A stretch of 64,000 nt of DNA from an uncultured Pelagibacteraceae bacterium (GCA_902571955.1 CACGDZ010000007.1:1-64000), one strand, 5' to 3'. Positions 18,595 to 27,651 are shown, numbered from the stretch's first letter. A program made the numbers and translations. The notes: generated by a model not told the origin, from the sequence alone.

Positions 18595-18945
18595 CTAATA
18601 GATCGTGGCTCCAAAAACCTTAACCGTATCGTCTTCTACACCTAGAACTAACCTCCCAAGAAACTCTCCCGGGATCTCTTTATTTGTTTGTTTAATAAGA
18701 ACGGTTATGTGATCTCCCCTTCTAAGGCAACCAAAAGGTTCAAAAGTCTCTTTAAGATTAGTGATCAACTTATTATTAGCCCATTGTTTACCAAGCTCTA
18801 CCTCGTTAGCACCAAAGAGCATTTGGGTAGAGAAATCTCTAGTAAACCCACCATAATCTTTGAGATTAGATGATTTAACCAAATTATCCCAAATAGGCTT
18901 AGCTAATTCATATATTTCATCATCTGATTTAGATAAAATATCCAT
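18595..18945 (-). CDS. Uncharacterised 116-aa soluble protein downstream of aprA
   Basis: 116 residues with no signal or membrane segment. An acidic helical N-terminus is followed by FGANEVELGKQWANNKL in the middle and a beta-rich C-terminus with RRGDHITVLIKQ and GRLVLGVEDDTVKVFGA. Its stop codon region precedes the 44-aa gene, and aprA ends 21 bases upstream, so it is very likely co-transcribed with aprMBA. I do not recognise the family. Position suggests a part in sulfite oxidation or Apr assembly. Confidence 0.8.
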   Translation of the reverse strand: MDILSKSDDEIYELAKPIWDNLVKSSNLKDYGGFTRDFSTQMLFGANEVELGKQWANNKLITNLKETFEPFGCLRRGDHITVLIKQTNKEIPGEFLGRLVLGVEDDTVKVFGATIY

Positions 18946-18966
18946 TTGTTTTAATTAAATTATTTT

Positions 18967-20826
18967 CTACGAAGCTTTTTTCTTCTCGTTCTCATCCACT
19001 ATATGGTAGACAGGAACTTTCTCCATACTAAACTTACCAGTTTTAGGGTCTCTTCTTGAAACTGTTAAACAATGCCAATTTTCATCATCAAGCTTCATAT
19101 GATCACCTCTATAATAATAACCTGGCCATCTAGTTTCTTCTCTAAACAAGGTATGTTCCGTTACACACTGAGAAGTCAAAGCTCTATGTTTTAGTTCCCA
19201 AGCTCTCATAAGCTGATGATAATCCTCTGCTCCAACATGTTCTAAGTCTTCCTGCAGCCACTCCAATAGCTCTAGCCCTCTTTTGAGCATATTTCCGTTA
19301 GTCATATAATTAGAGGTAATTCCTCCCACATATTCGTCCATGATCTTTTGTAATCTTTGAAGACCTTGAATTGGAGATATATAGCTAGGTGATACTGTTC
19401 CACCTGTTATTTCATTTCTAGCAACTGTATAGTTTTCCAATGGTTTGTAAACTGCTGTCTTGAAATCCTCACACTGTTTATCTGAAACTTTAACTCCTTC
19501 AGCTTTTTTATCCTCAATATATTTAACAGCAGCTTTCGCAGCCAATCGACCCTCAGTGAAAGATCCAGATGAAAACTTGTGGGCACTTCCTCCGACTGTA
19601 TCTCCTGCACCAAATAAACCATCAATAGTTAGCATTCTGTTATAACCCCAGAAATACTCTGGTGGTGACAAATCCTCAGGACCACTAACCCATGCACCAG
19701 AACAAGTAGCATGAGAACCCATTACATAAGGTTCTGATGTAGTTAATTCCGGATTTGTATATTTTGGATCAATATTTTGAGATGCCCAAACAACAGCTTG
19801 ACCAACTGTCATACCTAAGAAATTTTCCCAACCTACAGTTTCTAAATGTGGGTCTTGGAAAGCCTCAGTAGTTACCATGTGAATTGGTCCACCACCTGCA
19901 GCGACTTCTTGAATAAATGCATGATTTCTTAGACAAGTTGGCGTTGGATGATGATCAATATATTCTCCAACTAATTCTTTAGTTTGATCGTACCATTTTT
20001 TTTCATAATTTTCGCCATTGGCATTTTGAGTATAGGTTTTTAAATGAAGGAAATACGCTCCAACTGGACCATAACCATCTTTAAATCTACATAATACAAT
20101 TCTGTTTTCCATTTGAGTCATCTTTGCACCTGCTGCAATAGGTAATGCATATGCAGATCCATTACTCCATGGAGCATACCAAGTTCTACCCATTCCTTCT
20201 CCAACTGCTCTTGGTTTAAAGATATGCGAAGCTCCCCCTGCAGCAACAATTACAGCTTTAGCTCTAAACACATGAAAATCACCAGTTCTCATATTAAAGC
20301 CAACTGCTCCACCGATTCTATTTTGTTGAGACTCATCCATTAAAAGGTGAGTAATCATTATTCTGTTGTATATTTTATCTGCAGACTTTTTTGCAGCTTC
20401 TGCAACAATCGGTTTATAACTTTCACCGTGGATCATTATCTGCCACTTACCTTCTCTCAGGTATCTTCCAGTTTCCTCATTCTTCATCATAGGCAAACCC
20501 CATTCATCAAACATGTGAACAGTAGAATCTACGTGACGTGCCATGTCATAACCTAAATCTTCTCTTACCATTCCCATTAAATCATTTCTTGCATATCTAA
20601 CGTGGTCTTCTGGTTGGTTTTCACCCCATTGCATTCCCATGTAGCAGTTGATAGCATAAAGACCTTGAGCAACAGCACCACTCCTATCTATATTTGCTTT
20701 TTCTACACAAACAATTTTCATGTCCCTGCCCCAGTGCCTTGCTTCAAAGGTTGCTCCAGTTCCAGCCATACCTCCACCAACAACTAATATATCACAATCT
20801 TCGTAGTGTGTTTTATGTTTAGCCAC
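18967..20826 (-). CDS. aprA: Adenylylsulfate reductase alpha subunit
   Basis: A flavoprotein of 619 residues, slightly under the usual 620-660. The FAD-binding VVGGGMAGTGATFEARHWG is at residues 15-33, with EKANIDRSGAVAQGL just after, and the C-terminal ETRWPGYYYRGDH segment is typical of AprA. AprBA interconverts APS and sulfite plus AMP. With sulfite-releasing enzymes and no visible dissimilatory sulfite reductase, the oxidative direction is expected. The start is GTG, overlapping the aprB stop as TAGTG. ATP sulfurylase is not in the window. Confidence 0.97.
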   Translation of the reverse strand: MAKHKTHYEDCDILVVGGGMAGTGATFEARHWGRDMKIVCVEKANIDRSGAVAQGLYAINCYMGMQWGENQPEDHVRYARNDLMGMVREDLGYDMARHVDSTVHMFDEWGLPMMKNEETGRYLREGKWQIMIHGESYKPIVAEAAKKSADKIYNRIMITHLLMDESQQNRIGGAVGFNMRTGDFHVFRAKAVIVAAGGASHIFKPRAVGEGMGRTWYAPWSNGSAYALPIAAGAKMTQMENRIVLCRFKDGYGPVGAYFLHLKTYTQNANGENYEKKWYDQTKELVGEYIDHHPTPTCLRNHAFIQEVAAGGGPIHMVTTEAFQDPHLETVGWENFLGMTVGQAVVWASQNIDPKYTNPELTTSEPYVMGSHATCSGAWVSGPEDLSPPEYFWGYNRMLTIDGLFGAGDTVGGSAHKFSSGSFTEGRLAAKAAVKYIEDKKAEGVKVSDKQCEDFKTAVYKPLENYTVARNEITGGTVSPSYISPIQGLQRLQKIMDEYVGGITSNYMTNGNMLKRGLELLEWLQEDLEHVGAEDYHQLMRAWELKHRALTSQCVTEHTLFREETRWPGYYYRGDHMKLDDENWHCLTVSRRDPKTGKFSMEKVPVYHIVDENEKKKAS

Positions 20827-21296
20827 TAATAATAAACTCCTTTTTTAAAAGAGTCTTTAGGAACAGATGGAAGTTCTCCATCAATGTTTAAACCTTCAGG
20901 CTCCGTATATAATCTTTGAGAATTTAACTCACCTTGTTTTATTTTTTCACCATCTGCAAGTTTTGGAATAAATTTTCCCCACGGTTTAGTTGTTATTGGA
21001 GATACAAAATTTTTCTCAGTTCCATTTCTAAACTTAATTTTCCAAGAAATAGTTCCTTTTTCTTCTTCTCTTCTAACTCTCACACTATGACCCATTGGAG
21101 CAAAATCAGCATAACCTCTTACATCAATTGCGTGATTAGGACACGCTTTAACACATGAATAACATTCCCAGCAAAAGTTTGGTTCAATATTTTTTGCTCG
21201 TCTAATATTTTCATCAATGTGCATTATATCTGATGGACAAATATCTACACAATGACCGCATCCATCACATCTAGTCATATAAACGAAAGTTGACAT
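20826..21296 (-). CDS. aprB: Adenylylsulfate reductase beta subunit
   Basis: 156 residues with two [4Fe-4S] motifs in the first third: Cys10, 13, 16, 20 (CDGCGHCVDIC) and Cys42, 45, 48, 52 (CWECYSCVKAC). The C-terminal tail that wraps the alpha subunit is present. It transfers electrons between the flavin of AprA and the membrane partner. The one-base overlap with aprA points to coupled synthesis. Confidence 0.97.
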   Translation of the reverse strand: MSTFVYMTRCDGCGHCVDICPSDIMHIDENIRRAKNIEPNFCWECYSCVKACPNHAIDVRGYADFAPMGHSVRVRREEEKGTISWKIKFRNGTEKNFVSPITTKPWGKFIPKLADGEKIKQGELNSQRLYTEPEGLNIDGELPSVPKDSFKKGVYY

Positions 21297-21340
21297 AATT
21301 ATTTTTTCTCCTCTATAATTTCTATCATAATTAATTTTAA

Positions 21341-22141
21341 TTAATAGTGTTTAGGTTTCTCTCTTTTAATACCTAAACCAAATTGTTCAGGCGCATCTGC
21401 AGGAGGAGGCAAATTGTCTCTTGAACCATCTGCTTCTGCTAAATTCTTTTGTATTGCCGCTCCAGGCTTATAAAACATGTGAGCAAACTTTGACCAGTAT
21501 ACTCCTCCAAATAAAACAAAGTTTGAAATTACAAATAATATTAAAAAAAAATTAGCATCCCATCTACCCTCTAGATTTAAACTTTGAAGATATGACCAGA
21601 TAAATCCTGTTAATGAGGTTGCAATCAATGCTAATACAAATAAATCAGCTTTAATAATTCTATACCAAGGTTGAGCCTCTGAATAAACATCAACTCTTAA
21701 AAAGAACCAAAACCATGATCCACCCAAGACAGTCATTAAAGCTCCAATATGCCAGATCATTGGCCATATAGTTGGAGTTTCTATATTTGTTGATGAATAA
21801 GCAAATATCATAACTACAGATCCAACCCAAAATAGAATAGTTCCATACATACCAAGAACATGTGCTATTCTTCTTTTTCCTGCACCTAGTTCTGATGTAG
21901 TTCCAATATCGTATGCAATTGTTTTTGAAACAACTGCAATCCTTTCGCCTGTTGATAATTCTTTAGTTGCATTTTTTTTTGCTTTTTTTGCATTTTCAAA
22001 AAAATACTTAACATTTTTTTTATGAATTATGTCTAATAGAGTTCCTGTTACAATCAATAAAATCATTAACACCACAAATCCTTGCATAACTATAGACGGA
22101 ATTGTTTCTGCTAAAATTGAAAAAGGATTTGTCGTAAACAT
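21341..22141 (-). CDS. aprM: AprM-type membrane electron-transfer partner of AprBA
   Basis: 266 residues with about five or six hydrophobic helices and histidines in or near them (AHVLGMYG, IWHIGALM, KFAHMFYKPG) that could bind haem. A cytoplasmic loop of about 55 residues follows the first helix. It lies 44 bases upstream of aprB. Published SAR11-type apr loci carry aprM in this position, proposed to pass electrons between AprBA and quinone. The family resemblance is to NarI/HdrE-like membrane subunits. Confidence 0.88.
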   Translation of the reverse strand: MFTTNPFSILAETIPSIVMQGFVVLMILLIVTGTLLDIIHKKNVKYFFENAKKAKKNATKELSTGERIAVVSKTIAYDIGTTSELGAGKRRIAHVLGMYGTILFWVGSVVMIFAYSSTNIETPTIWPMIWHIGALMTVLGGSWFWFFLRVDVYSEAQPWYRIIKADLFVLALIATSLTGFIWSYLQSLNLEGRWDANFFLILFVISNFVLFGGVYWSKFAHMFYKPGAAIQKNLAEADGSRDNLPPPADAPEQFGLGIKREKPKHY

Positions 22142-22243
22142 TTTATTACCCTTAAAATAATTTTGAATTAGTTTAAAGTTTTCTAATCTAGTTATTTAAA
22201 GACTTCAACCAAAAGTATTGGTCAATTTGTCTTTAATAACAAC

Positions 22244-22642
22244 TCATAGTTTACGTTTGTAGTGTTGTTTGCTAGGTATTACTGACCTAACACCTCCTTG
22301 AGGGTTTTCTACATCACCTTCTCTTCTAGGTATTAAATGAATGTGACAATGCATAATTGATTGGCCCGCAACTTTTCCTGCATTAGCACCTATATTGAAA
22401 CCTTTAACACTGGAGTCTAGTTTTAAAATTTTTTCTTTAGTTTTTAAAATTAAATCATTACATGCCTGAATTTCTTCTTCTGTAAGATCAAAGTATGTCT
22501 CTACATGTCTTTTAGGAACGATAAGACTATGAAATTCTGAGATAGGGTAACTATCTGTAGATGAATAGGCTAATTGGTTTTCAAACTGAAGCTCTTCTTT
22601 TCTTATTTTACAAAATATACAAGGGTTGTTTGGATCTTTCAT
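22244..22642 (-). CDS. HIT family nucleotide hydrolase
   Basis: 132 residues with the histidine triad H98-C-H100-I-H102 (MHCHIHLIPRR) and an N-terminal C-x-x-C (CIFCKI) common in HIT proteins that bind zinc. Such enzymes hydrolyse or transfer nucleoside phosphates such as AMP-lysine or Ap4A. A 100-base gap separates it from aprM, so it need not belong to the sulfur operon; the folate genes lie immediately upstream with a 2-base gap. Confidence 0.92.
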   Translation of the reverse strand: MKDPNNPCIFCKIRKEELQFENQLAYSSTDSYPISEFHSLIVPKRHVETYFDLTEEEIQACNDLILKTKEKILKLDSSVKGFNIGANAGKVAGQSIMHCHIHLIPRREGDVENPQGGVRSVIPSKQHYKRKL

Positions 22643-22644
22643 AT

Positions 22645-23388
22645 TTAAACAAGAAAGTTATATATTTTATTTAACTTCGTAGAGCTCTTAGTACTTCTTC
22701 TCTTCCATTTAAGGTCGTTAATATTGGAAACTGACGTTACTCCTTTACCAGATCCAATTAGAATTATTTCCTCGTAATCATGAATTGATTTAATTGAAAT
22801 ATCTTTAAAATTAATTTTTATTTTTTTACTAATAAATTTAAGCGTATTTCCAAAATAACAATTCTTTTTAGGTGAAAAGATCTTTCCATTTTTCACAAAA
22901 ACTAAATTAGAGGTACCAGTTTCTAAAATCTTGTCATTTGCGACTAAAGCAATATCAAATTTAGCTGAGTCAACTTTGCTTAATTTTGCTAATATTTTTT
23001 TATAATATAAATTTTTATAATTTGGCTCTACTCGTTTATATCTTAATAATAATAGATTAAAATTAGTATTTGGTTTTGGTCTTTTTCTGATTGAGATAGA
23101 TATTAATTTTTTATTTAAAGCTATACGAAATAAATTATCAGAACCTTTATAAAAAGTGTTTTTCTTAATTAAATCTATAATAATATTTTTTAAATTTTTT
23201 TTTATTATTCCATATTTTTTTGTGGATTTTAATAAGTTTTCTATGTGTGGTTTTAAAAGTATTAACTTAGGAGGTTTTCCAACCATACGCATTGTGGTGA
23301 ATACGCCTCTGGATCCCCAGAGGTCTTTGAAAGTAACTTCTTTAAGATTGCTAAGCTGATAAGATTTTTTTAATAATAGTGTTGCCAT
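22645..23388 (-). CDS. pabC: Class IV PLP-dependent aminotransferase, probable aminodeoxychorismate lyase
   Basis: 247 residues of the branched-chain aminotransferase/ADC lyase fold. A central SAKFDIALVANDKILETGTSNLVF block matches the class IV signature, and GSGKGVTSVSNI near the C-terminus resembles the lyase version. It overlaps the amidotransferase gene by 38 bases, and the synthase subunit precedes that, so 4-aminobenzoate synthesis for folate is the best fit. A D-amino acid aminotransferase cannot be excluded by sequence alone. Confidence 0.75.
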   Translation of the reverse strand: MATLLLKKSYQLSNLKEVTFKDLWGSRGVFTTMRMVGKPPKLILLKPHIENLLKSTKKYGIIKKNLKNIIIDLIKKNTFYKGSDNLFRIALNKKLISISIRKRPKPNTNFNLLLLRYKRVEPNYKNLYYKKILAKLSKVDSAKFDIALVANDKILETGTSNLVFVKNGKIFSPKKNCYFGNTLKFISKKIKINFKDISIKSIHDYEEIILIGSGKGVTSVSNINDLKWKRRSTKSSTKLNKIYNFLV

Positions 23389-23908
23389 TTTCAGTTAAAA
23401 AAGATTCTGGATGAAATTGAAATCCATATATTTTGTTTTTATTATCTTCAAGTCCCATTGGTATTTTTGTTTTGCTACATCTCATAGTTATTTTAATTGA
23501 ATTCGATTTAAATGGCTCCATTAATTTTAATGAATGATATCTTCCAACTTTAAACAGTTGATTGTTTTTAAAGATTTTACTTTGATTATTTGTTTTTACC
23601 TTGGATTGAAAACCATGGTAAATTTTTCTTTGTTGTATGATTTTGCCACCTTCATTATATAAAATCATTTGATAACCAAGACAAATGCCAATAATTTTTT
23701 TCTTTCCTTTGTATTTTTTGTAAATTTTTAAAGTAGTAGGATAATCCTTTGGTGATCCAGGTCCTGGTGATAAAACGATCACATCACTTTTATTAAGTAA
23801 TTTGTTATTTAATTCGTAATAATTTGAGCAAAAAACTTTATCAAATTTTGAAAATTGATGGACAACATTCCAAGTAAAAGAATCTTGATGATCTATAATG
23901 TAAATCAT
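23351..23908 (-). CDS. pabA: Glutamine amidotransferase subunit (PabA/TrpG)
   Basis: A class I glutamine amidotransferase, 185 residues, with the nucleophile Cys76 in GICLGYQ and the HPESF pair (His166, Glu168). The oxyanion loop SPGPGSP is near 47-53. It supplies ammonia to the chorismate enzyme encoded upstream, with which it overlaps as ATGA. The adjacent class IV aminotransferase favours PabA over TrpG. Confidence 0.87.
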   Translation of the reverse strand: MIYIIDHQDSFTWNVVHQFSKFDKVFCSNYYELNNKLLNKSDVIVLSPGPGSPKDYPTTLKIYKKYKGKKKIIGICLGYQMILYNEGGKIIQQRKIYHGFQSKVKTNNQSKIFKNNQLFKVGRYHSLKLMEPFKSNSIKITMRCSKTKIPMGLEDNKNKIYGFQFHPESFLTENGNTIIKKILSA

Positions 23909-25119
23909 TTAAATAACTCCAGTAAAGATTTTGCTTTAATATAATTTTCATTAAATTCTTTTTTAGGTGAACTATCTAATACTACTCCAGATGCTGCGGA
24001 GATCTCTGATTGATTTTTATAATTTAATATAGACCTAATTATAATATTAAACCTCATATCCTGATTAAATTTAATTAATCCAAAACTACCAGTAAAAATA
24101 TTTCTACTTTCTTTTTCTTGTTTGTTTAAAAGTTCCAAAGTTCTAATTTTAGGACAACCAATTACAGATCCTCCAGGCATCATTGCCTTTATGATATCAA
24201 TCAATTTTATATTTTTATTTAAAATTCCTCCAATTGAAGTCACATAATGAAAAAGATGCTTATATTCCTCAACATATTTTTTTTTGAGTATTTTAACACT
24301 TCCTGGTTTACATATTTTGGATAGATCACTTCTTTCCATATCAACTATCATGTTATGTTCTTTGGTTTCTTTCTCATTATTTTTAAAATATTTAAGAGCT
24401 ATATTTTTATTGGATAGTAATTTTTTCTTAAAAGTGCCAGCTATTGGTTTAGTAATTATTTTGTTTTTTTTCTTATCAATTAATGTTTCAGGAGAGCAGC
24501 TTACTATAGAATAATCCTTATCTTTTATCATAAATGACTCTGGAGATGCATTAACACGCATTAATTTCCAAAAAAAATTAATAGGATTAATTAGTGATTT
24601 ATTCTTATATTTTGTGCAAATTTTAATTTGATAAGTCTCACCTTGTCTTATTTTTTTTGAGAATAATTCAAATATTTTTTTATATTTTACATAGGAAATA
24701 TTAATCTTAAAAGGACTTAGTGTTTGAGTTTTGTTGAACTGATAATTGAATGTGTGTTTTTTTATATTAGATATAACTTTAATATTTTTTCTAATTTTAA
24801 TTATAGTCTCAGGTTTATAAAATATTCCTTTATAAAAATTTATTCTTTTTTTATTTTTTAAATTAATACCAATTAAATTACATAAAATTTCATAACCAAA
24901 AAATCCAAGATATAAATCTGTTTCTTTCTTATATTTTTTTTTCTCCAACGAATTAAGAAAATTATGTATATTTTTTTTTGTTAAAACAATTTTTTTGGAA
25001 AAATCAGTATAAATGTTATACCCATCATCTACTTTATAAATGATTAAAGGTTTATCTGATTGATACAGATCCTCTAAATAAGGATTAAATTTAAATTTAT
25101 GCTGGCTGAGTTCTCTCAA
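23905..25119 (-). CDS. pabB: Chorismate-utilising synthase, aminodeoxychorismate synthase component I-like
   Basis: 404 residues of the TrpE/PabB family, with the metal-binding HNMIVDMERSDL near 255 and PGGSVIGCPKIRTLELL near 320. The start is apparently TTG, overlapping the MFS gene, because no ATG lies near the domain start. The catalytic segment reads PIAGT (225-229), as in anthranilate synthase, whereas E. coli PabB has PIKGT. Gene order with pabA and pabC supports the folate role; anthranilate synthase is the alternative. Confidence 0.8.
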   Translation of the reverse strand: MRELSQHKFKFNPYLEDLYQSDKPLIIYKVDDGYNIYTDFSKKIVLTKKNIHNFLNSLEKKKYKKETDLYLGFFGYEILCNLIGINLKNKKRINFYKGIFYKPETIIKIRKNIKVISNIKKHTFNYQFNKTQTLSPFKINISYVKYKKIFELFSKKIRQGETYQIKICTKYKNKSLINPINFFWKLMRVNASPESFMIKDKDYSIVSCSPETLIDKKKNKIITKPIAGTFKKKLLSNKNIALKYFKNNEKETKEHNMIVDMERSDLSKICKPGSVKILKKKYVEEYKHLFHYVTSIGGILNKNIKLIDIIKAMMPGGSVIGCPKIRTLELLNKQEKESRNIFTGSFGLIKFNQDMRFNIIIRSILNYKNQSEISAASGVVLDSSPKKEFNENYIKAKSLLELFK

Positions 25120-26317
25120 TTGCTTTCTCTATTATAGGTAAATGTATCAGACCTGCAAAAATTGATAATGCGATAGATCCGTACCATGCATAATCAAAAT
25201 TTCCGTTTAATTCATAAAATACACCACCTAGATACGCTCCTAGGAAAGAACCAATTTGATGGCTTACAAAAACAATTCCATATAAAAGTCCAACATATTT
25301 TGTACCAAATATATGTGCAACAATCCCATTCGTTGGAGGAACTGTGGATAACCATAAAAAACCAAAAGTAACTCCAAAAACTACCGAGTTAAATATACTT
25401 GGCGGTAAGAAAATAAAATAAATTATAGAAACTCCTCTTAATAGATAAATAGCGCTTAAAATTTTTTTTTTACTATACCTTGTTGCTAAATAACCACTGG
25501 TAATCGTACCAGCCATATTAAATACACCAATCAAAGCTAAAACCATTGCAGGCGTCCAGTCAGGCAAACCTTTGTCTGCCATATAAGTAGGAATGTGTGT
25601 TGCTACTAAAGCAATATGCCAACCACAAACAAAAAAACCTAAAGTTAGATAAATAAAACTTTTGTTGGCAAATGCCTCTCTTAGAGCCTCTATTGCTGTT
25701 TGATTATTATCTTGATTAGCTCCTACAGGTATTTTTGGAGTACTAACAAACAAAGCTACCAACAATCCTAACCCTAAAAGAAGAGAAAAATATAAAAGTG
25801 TATTCTCCCAGCCTGTTTCAACTAAGGAATATCTTACAAGTAAAGGTGATACAAAATATCCAAATGAACCTGCACACGTAACAATTCCTGTTGCAATAGT
25901 TCTATTAGATGCTGGAAAATGTTTAGCTACTACCGATACTGGGATACCTATTGCAGTGGAACCTAAGCCAATTCCAATCATCACACCTATAGTTAACGTA
26001 AAATAACCTCCTGTATTATAGCCAGAATAAAAAAGCAAAACCCCAACTAAATAAAAAGCAAAGCCAATAAATATTGCAACCGCTCCTCCGTATTTATCAG
26101 TTAGTACACCAAACAACGGACTAAATACTCCCCAAAGTAATAGCTGCAATCCCATAACAAAACCAAAATGAGAAATGGAAATATCTAAATCTGTATTAAA
26201 GTCAAAATAAAATAATCCAAACGTCTGTCTTATTCCTAATGAAATTATTACAACTATAGAGGCAGCAATTAAAGTGATTAATGCTTTTTTGCCTATAGTA
26301 AAACTTTCTGTACTCAT
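25097..26317 (-). CDS. MFS transporter
   Basis: 406 residues with twelve predicted helices. Major-facilitator features are visible: GVLTDKYGGA after helix 2 and GYLATRYSKKK after helix 8. Overall it looks like the oxalate:formate antiporter/monocarboxylate group (GLGSTAIGIPVSVVAKHF). The substrate is unknown. It overlaps the metC-like gene upstream (ATGA) and the pabB start downstream, so these unrelated functions share a transcript. Confidence 0.88.
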   Translation of the reverse strand: MSTESFTIGKKALITLIAASIVVIISLGIRQTFGLFYFDFNTDLDISISHFGFVMGLQLLLWGVFSPLFGVLTDKYGGAVAIFIGFAFYLVGVLLFYSGYNTGGYFTLTIGVMIGIGLGSTAIGIPVSVVAKHFPASNRTIATGIVTCAGSFGYFVSPLLVRYSLVETGWENTLLYFSLLLGLGLLVALFVSTPKIPVGANQDNNQTAIEALREAFANKSFIYLTLGFFVCGWHIALVATHIPTYMADKGLPDWTPAMVLALIGVFNMAGTITSGYLATRYSKKKILSAIYLLRGVSIIYFIFLPPSIFNSVVFGVTFGFLWLSTVPPTNGIVAHIFGTKYVGLLYGIVFVSHQIGSFLGAYLGGVFYELNGNFDYAWYGSIALSIFAGLIHLPIIEKAIERTQPA

Positions 26318-27492
26318 TTAATAAATTTTAATGCTTGTTTAATATCATTTATTATTTCTTTTGGATCTTCAAGCCCAATATGCATCCTTATTATATGTTC
26401 ATCTTTATTTATATGTGTAAATTGTCTCTTACCCAGTGCTTGGTGTGTTTGATAAAGTGCTAAACTTTCGAAACCTCCCCAACTAAATCCATACCCAAAA
26501 AGTTTTAAAGAATTAACAAATTTTAACACTGAGTTTTTATTTTTTGATTTTATTTTAAATCCTAATAAACCCGATGCTCCAGAATAATATTTTTTCCACA
26601 ATTTATAATTTTGATTTCCTTTTTTATATGGGTAGAAAACTTTAATAATTTTTTTTTGTTTTGACAAAAACTTTGAAACTTTTAGGGCATTTTCTTGATG
26701 TTTGTCTAATCTTACATCTAAAGTTCTAATTCCTCTAAGAATTAAATATGCATCATCTGGACCTAGTCTCAAACCAGATACCTTGCTCGTTTGTTCAACC
26801 AACTTAAAAACTCTTTTACTTATTGCTAAACTACCTCCCATTACATCTGAATGCCCAGAATAATATTTTGTTGCAGAAACAATTGACATATCAAAACCTA
26901 ATTTAATTGGTTTTAAAAAATAAGGTGTTCCCCAGGTGTTATCTATTGCTGTATAAATTTTATTTTTTTTTGCCAGTGCAACTATTTTAGATAAATCTTG
27001 AAATTCAAAAGTGTTACTTCCAGGATTTTCAACAAAAATAAGTTTTGTTTTTTTTGTAATTTTACTTTTAAGGTCGTTCAAATCATTTGGATTATAAAAT
27101 ATAGCCCTAATATTAAATTTTTTTAGATATGTTTCTGTTAATAGTCTTGAAGGAGAATAGACAGAGTCTGTAACAAGTATTTCATCATCTGGTTTAACAA
27201 CGCTTAATACTCCGAGGAATATTGCACCAAAACCAGTAGGTGTAAGATAAACTTTATAACATTCCTCAATTTTTTTTAAAATTTGTTGCAATGCATAAGT
27301 GGTAGATGTTCCCTGTCTACCATAATCAAAATTTCCACTAACTGGATCTTTTAAGTATTTATTCTGAGTTCTTTTAATATCCTGAATTGATTTAAAGATA
27401 ATAGTTGAGGCTCTAACTACAGGAGGATTAACTGACTGATTATGAAAATCTTTAGCAGTGTGTTTAAGGAAAGTCTTTAAAGAATTGCCCAT
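26314..27492 (-). CDS. metC: Cys/Met metabolism PLP-dependent enzyme, probable cystathionine beta-lyase
   Basis: 392 residues. The PLP lysine is Lys209 in SATKYYSGHSDVMGG, preceded by the DNTWGTP loop, and the substrate-binding YGRQGTSTTYALQ is near 57. Length and the C-terminal HIGLEDPKEIINDIKQAL fit cystathionine beta-lyase. Related gamma-lyases are possible. It overlaps the MFS transporter by ATGA. Confidence 0.85.
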   Translation of the reverse strand: MGNSLKTFLKHTAKDFHNQSVNPPVVRASTIIFKSIQDIKRTQNKYLKDPVSGNFDYGRQGTSTTYALQQILKKIEECYKVYLTPTGFGAIFLGVLSVVKPDDEILVTDSVYSPSRLLTETYLKKFNIRAIFYNPNDLNDLKSKITKKTKLIFVENPGSNTFEFQDLSKIVALAKKNKIYTAIDNTWGTPYFLKPIKLGFDMSIVSATKYYSGHSDVMGGSLAISKRVFKLVEQTSKVSGLRLGPDDAYLILRGIRTLDVRLDKHQENALKVSKFLSKQKKIIKVFYPYKKGNQNYKLWKKYYSGASGLLGFKIKSKNKNSVLKFVNSLKLFGYGFSWGGFESLALYQTHQALGKRQFTHINKDEHIIRMHIGLEDPKEIINDIKQALKFIK

Positions 27493-27563
27493 AATAAATT
27501 TGATATGTTATTAAGACAATGCTATATCCCACTAAAATGTCAATAAAATTAACATAGGACTAA

Positions 27564-27647
27564 ATGAGTTACCCAAAAAAACATAGAGGCCGAAGAAAAC
27601 AAGGGTCTAAAAAAAGAAGAGCTAAAAGAAAAAATAAGAAAAAATAA
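27564..27647 (+). CDS. 27-aa highly basic peptide, hypothetical
   Basis: This ORF is absent from the track. It encodes 27 residues, of which about two thirds are Lys or Arg (with RGRRKQG and KKRRAKRK), beginning MSYPKKH. It sits alone on the plus strand in the gap between two minus-strand genes, ending four bases before the mnmA stop. Composition is like the smallest ribosomal proteins (bTHX, bL36, AURKAIP1/COX24-like). A basic ribosome-associated peptide is inference; low-complexity A-rich DNA is the null explanation. Confidence 0.4.
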   Translation: MSYPKKHRGRRKQGSKKRRAKRKNKKK

Positions 27648-27651
27648 TTCT

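Noticed and set aside
18528-18614. Longer N-terminus of the 44-aa membrane protein
   Set aside because: The extension begins at TTG inside the preceding gene, and an ATG at 18527 precedes the helix.
19407-19625. 72-aa minus-strand ORF within aprA
   Set aside because: Alternative frame of aprA; the aprA frame is intact and shows all family blocks.
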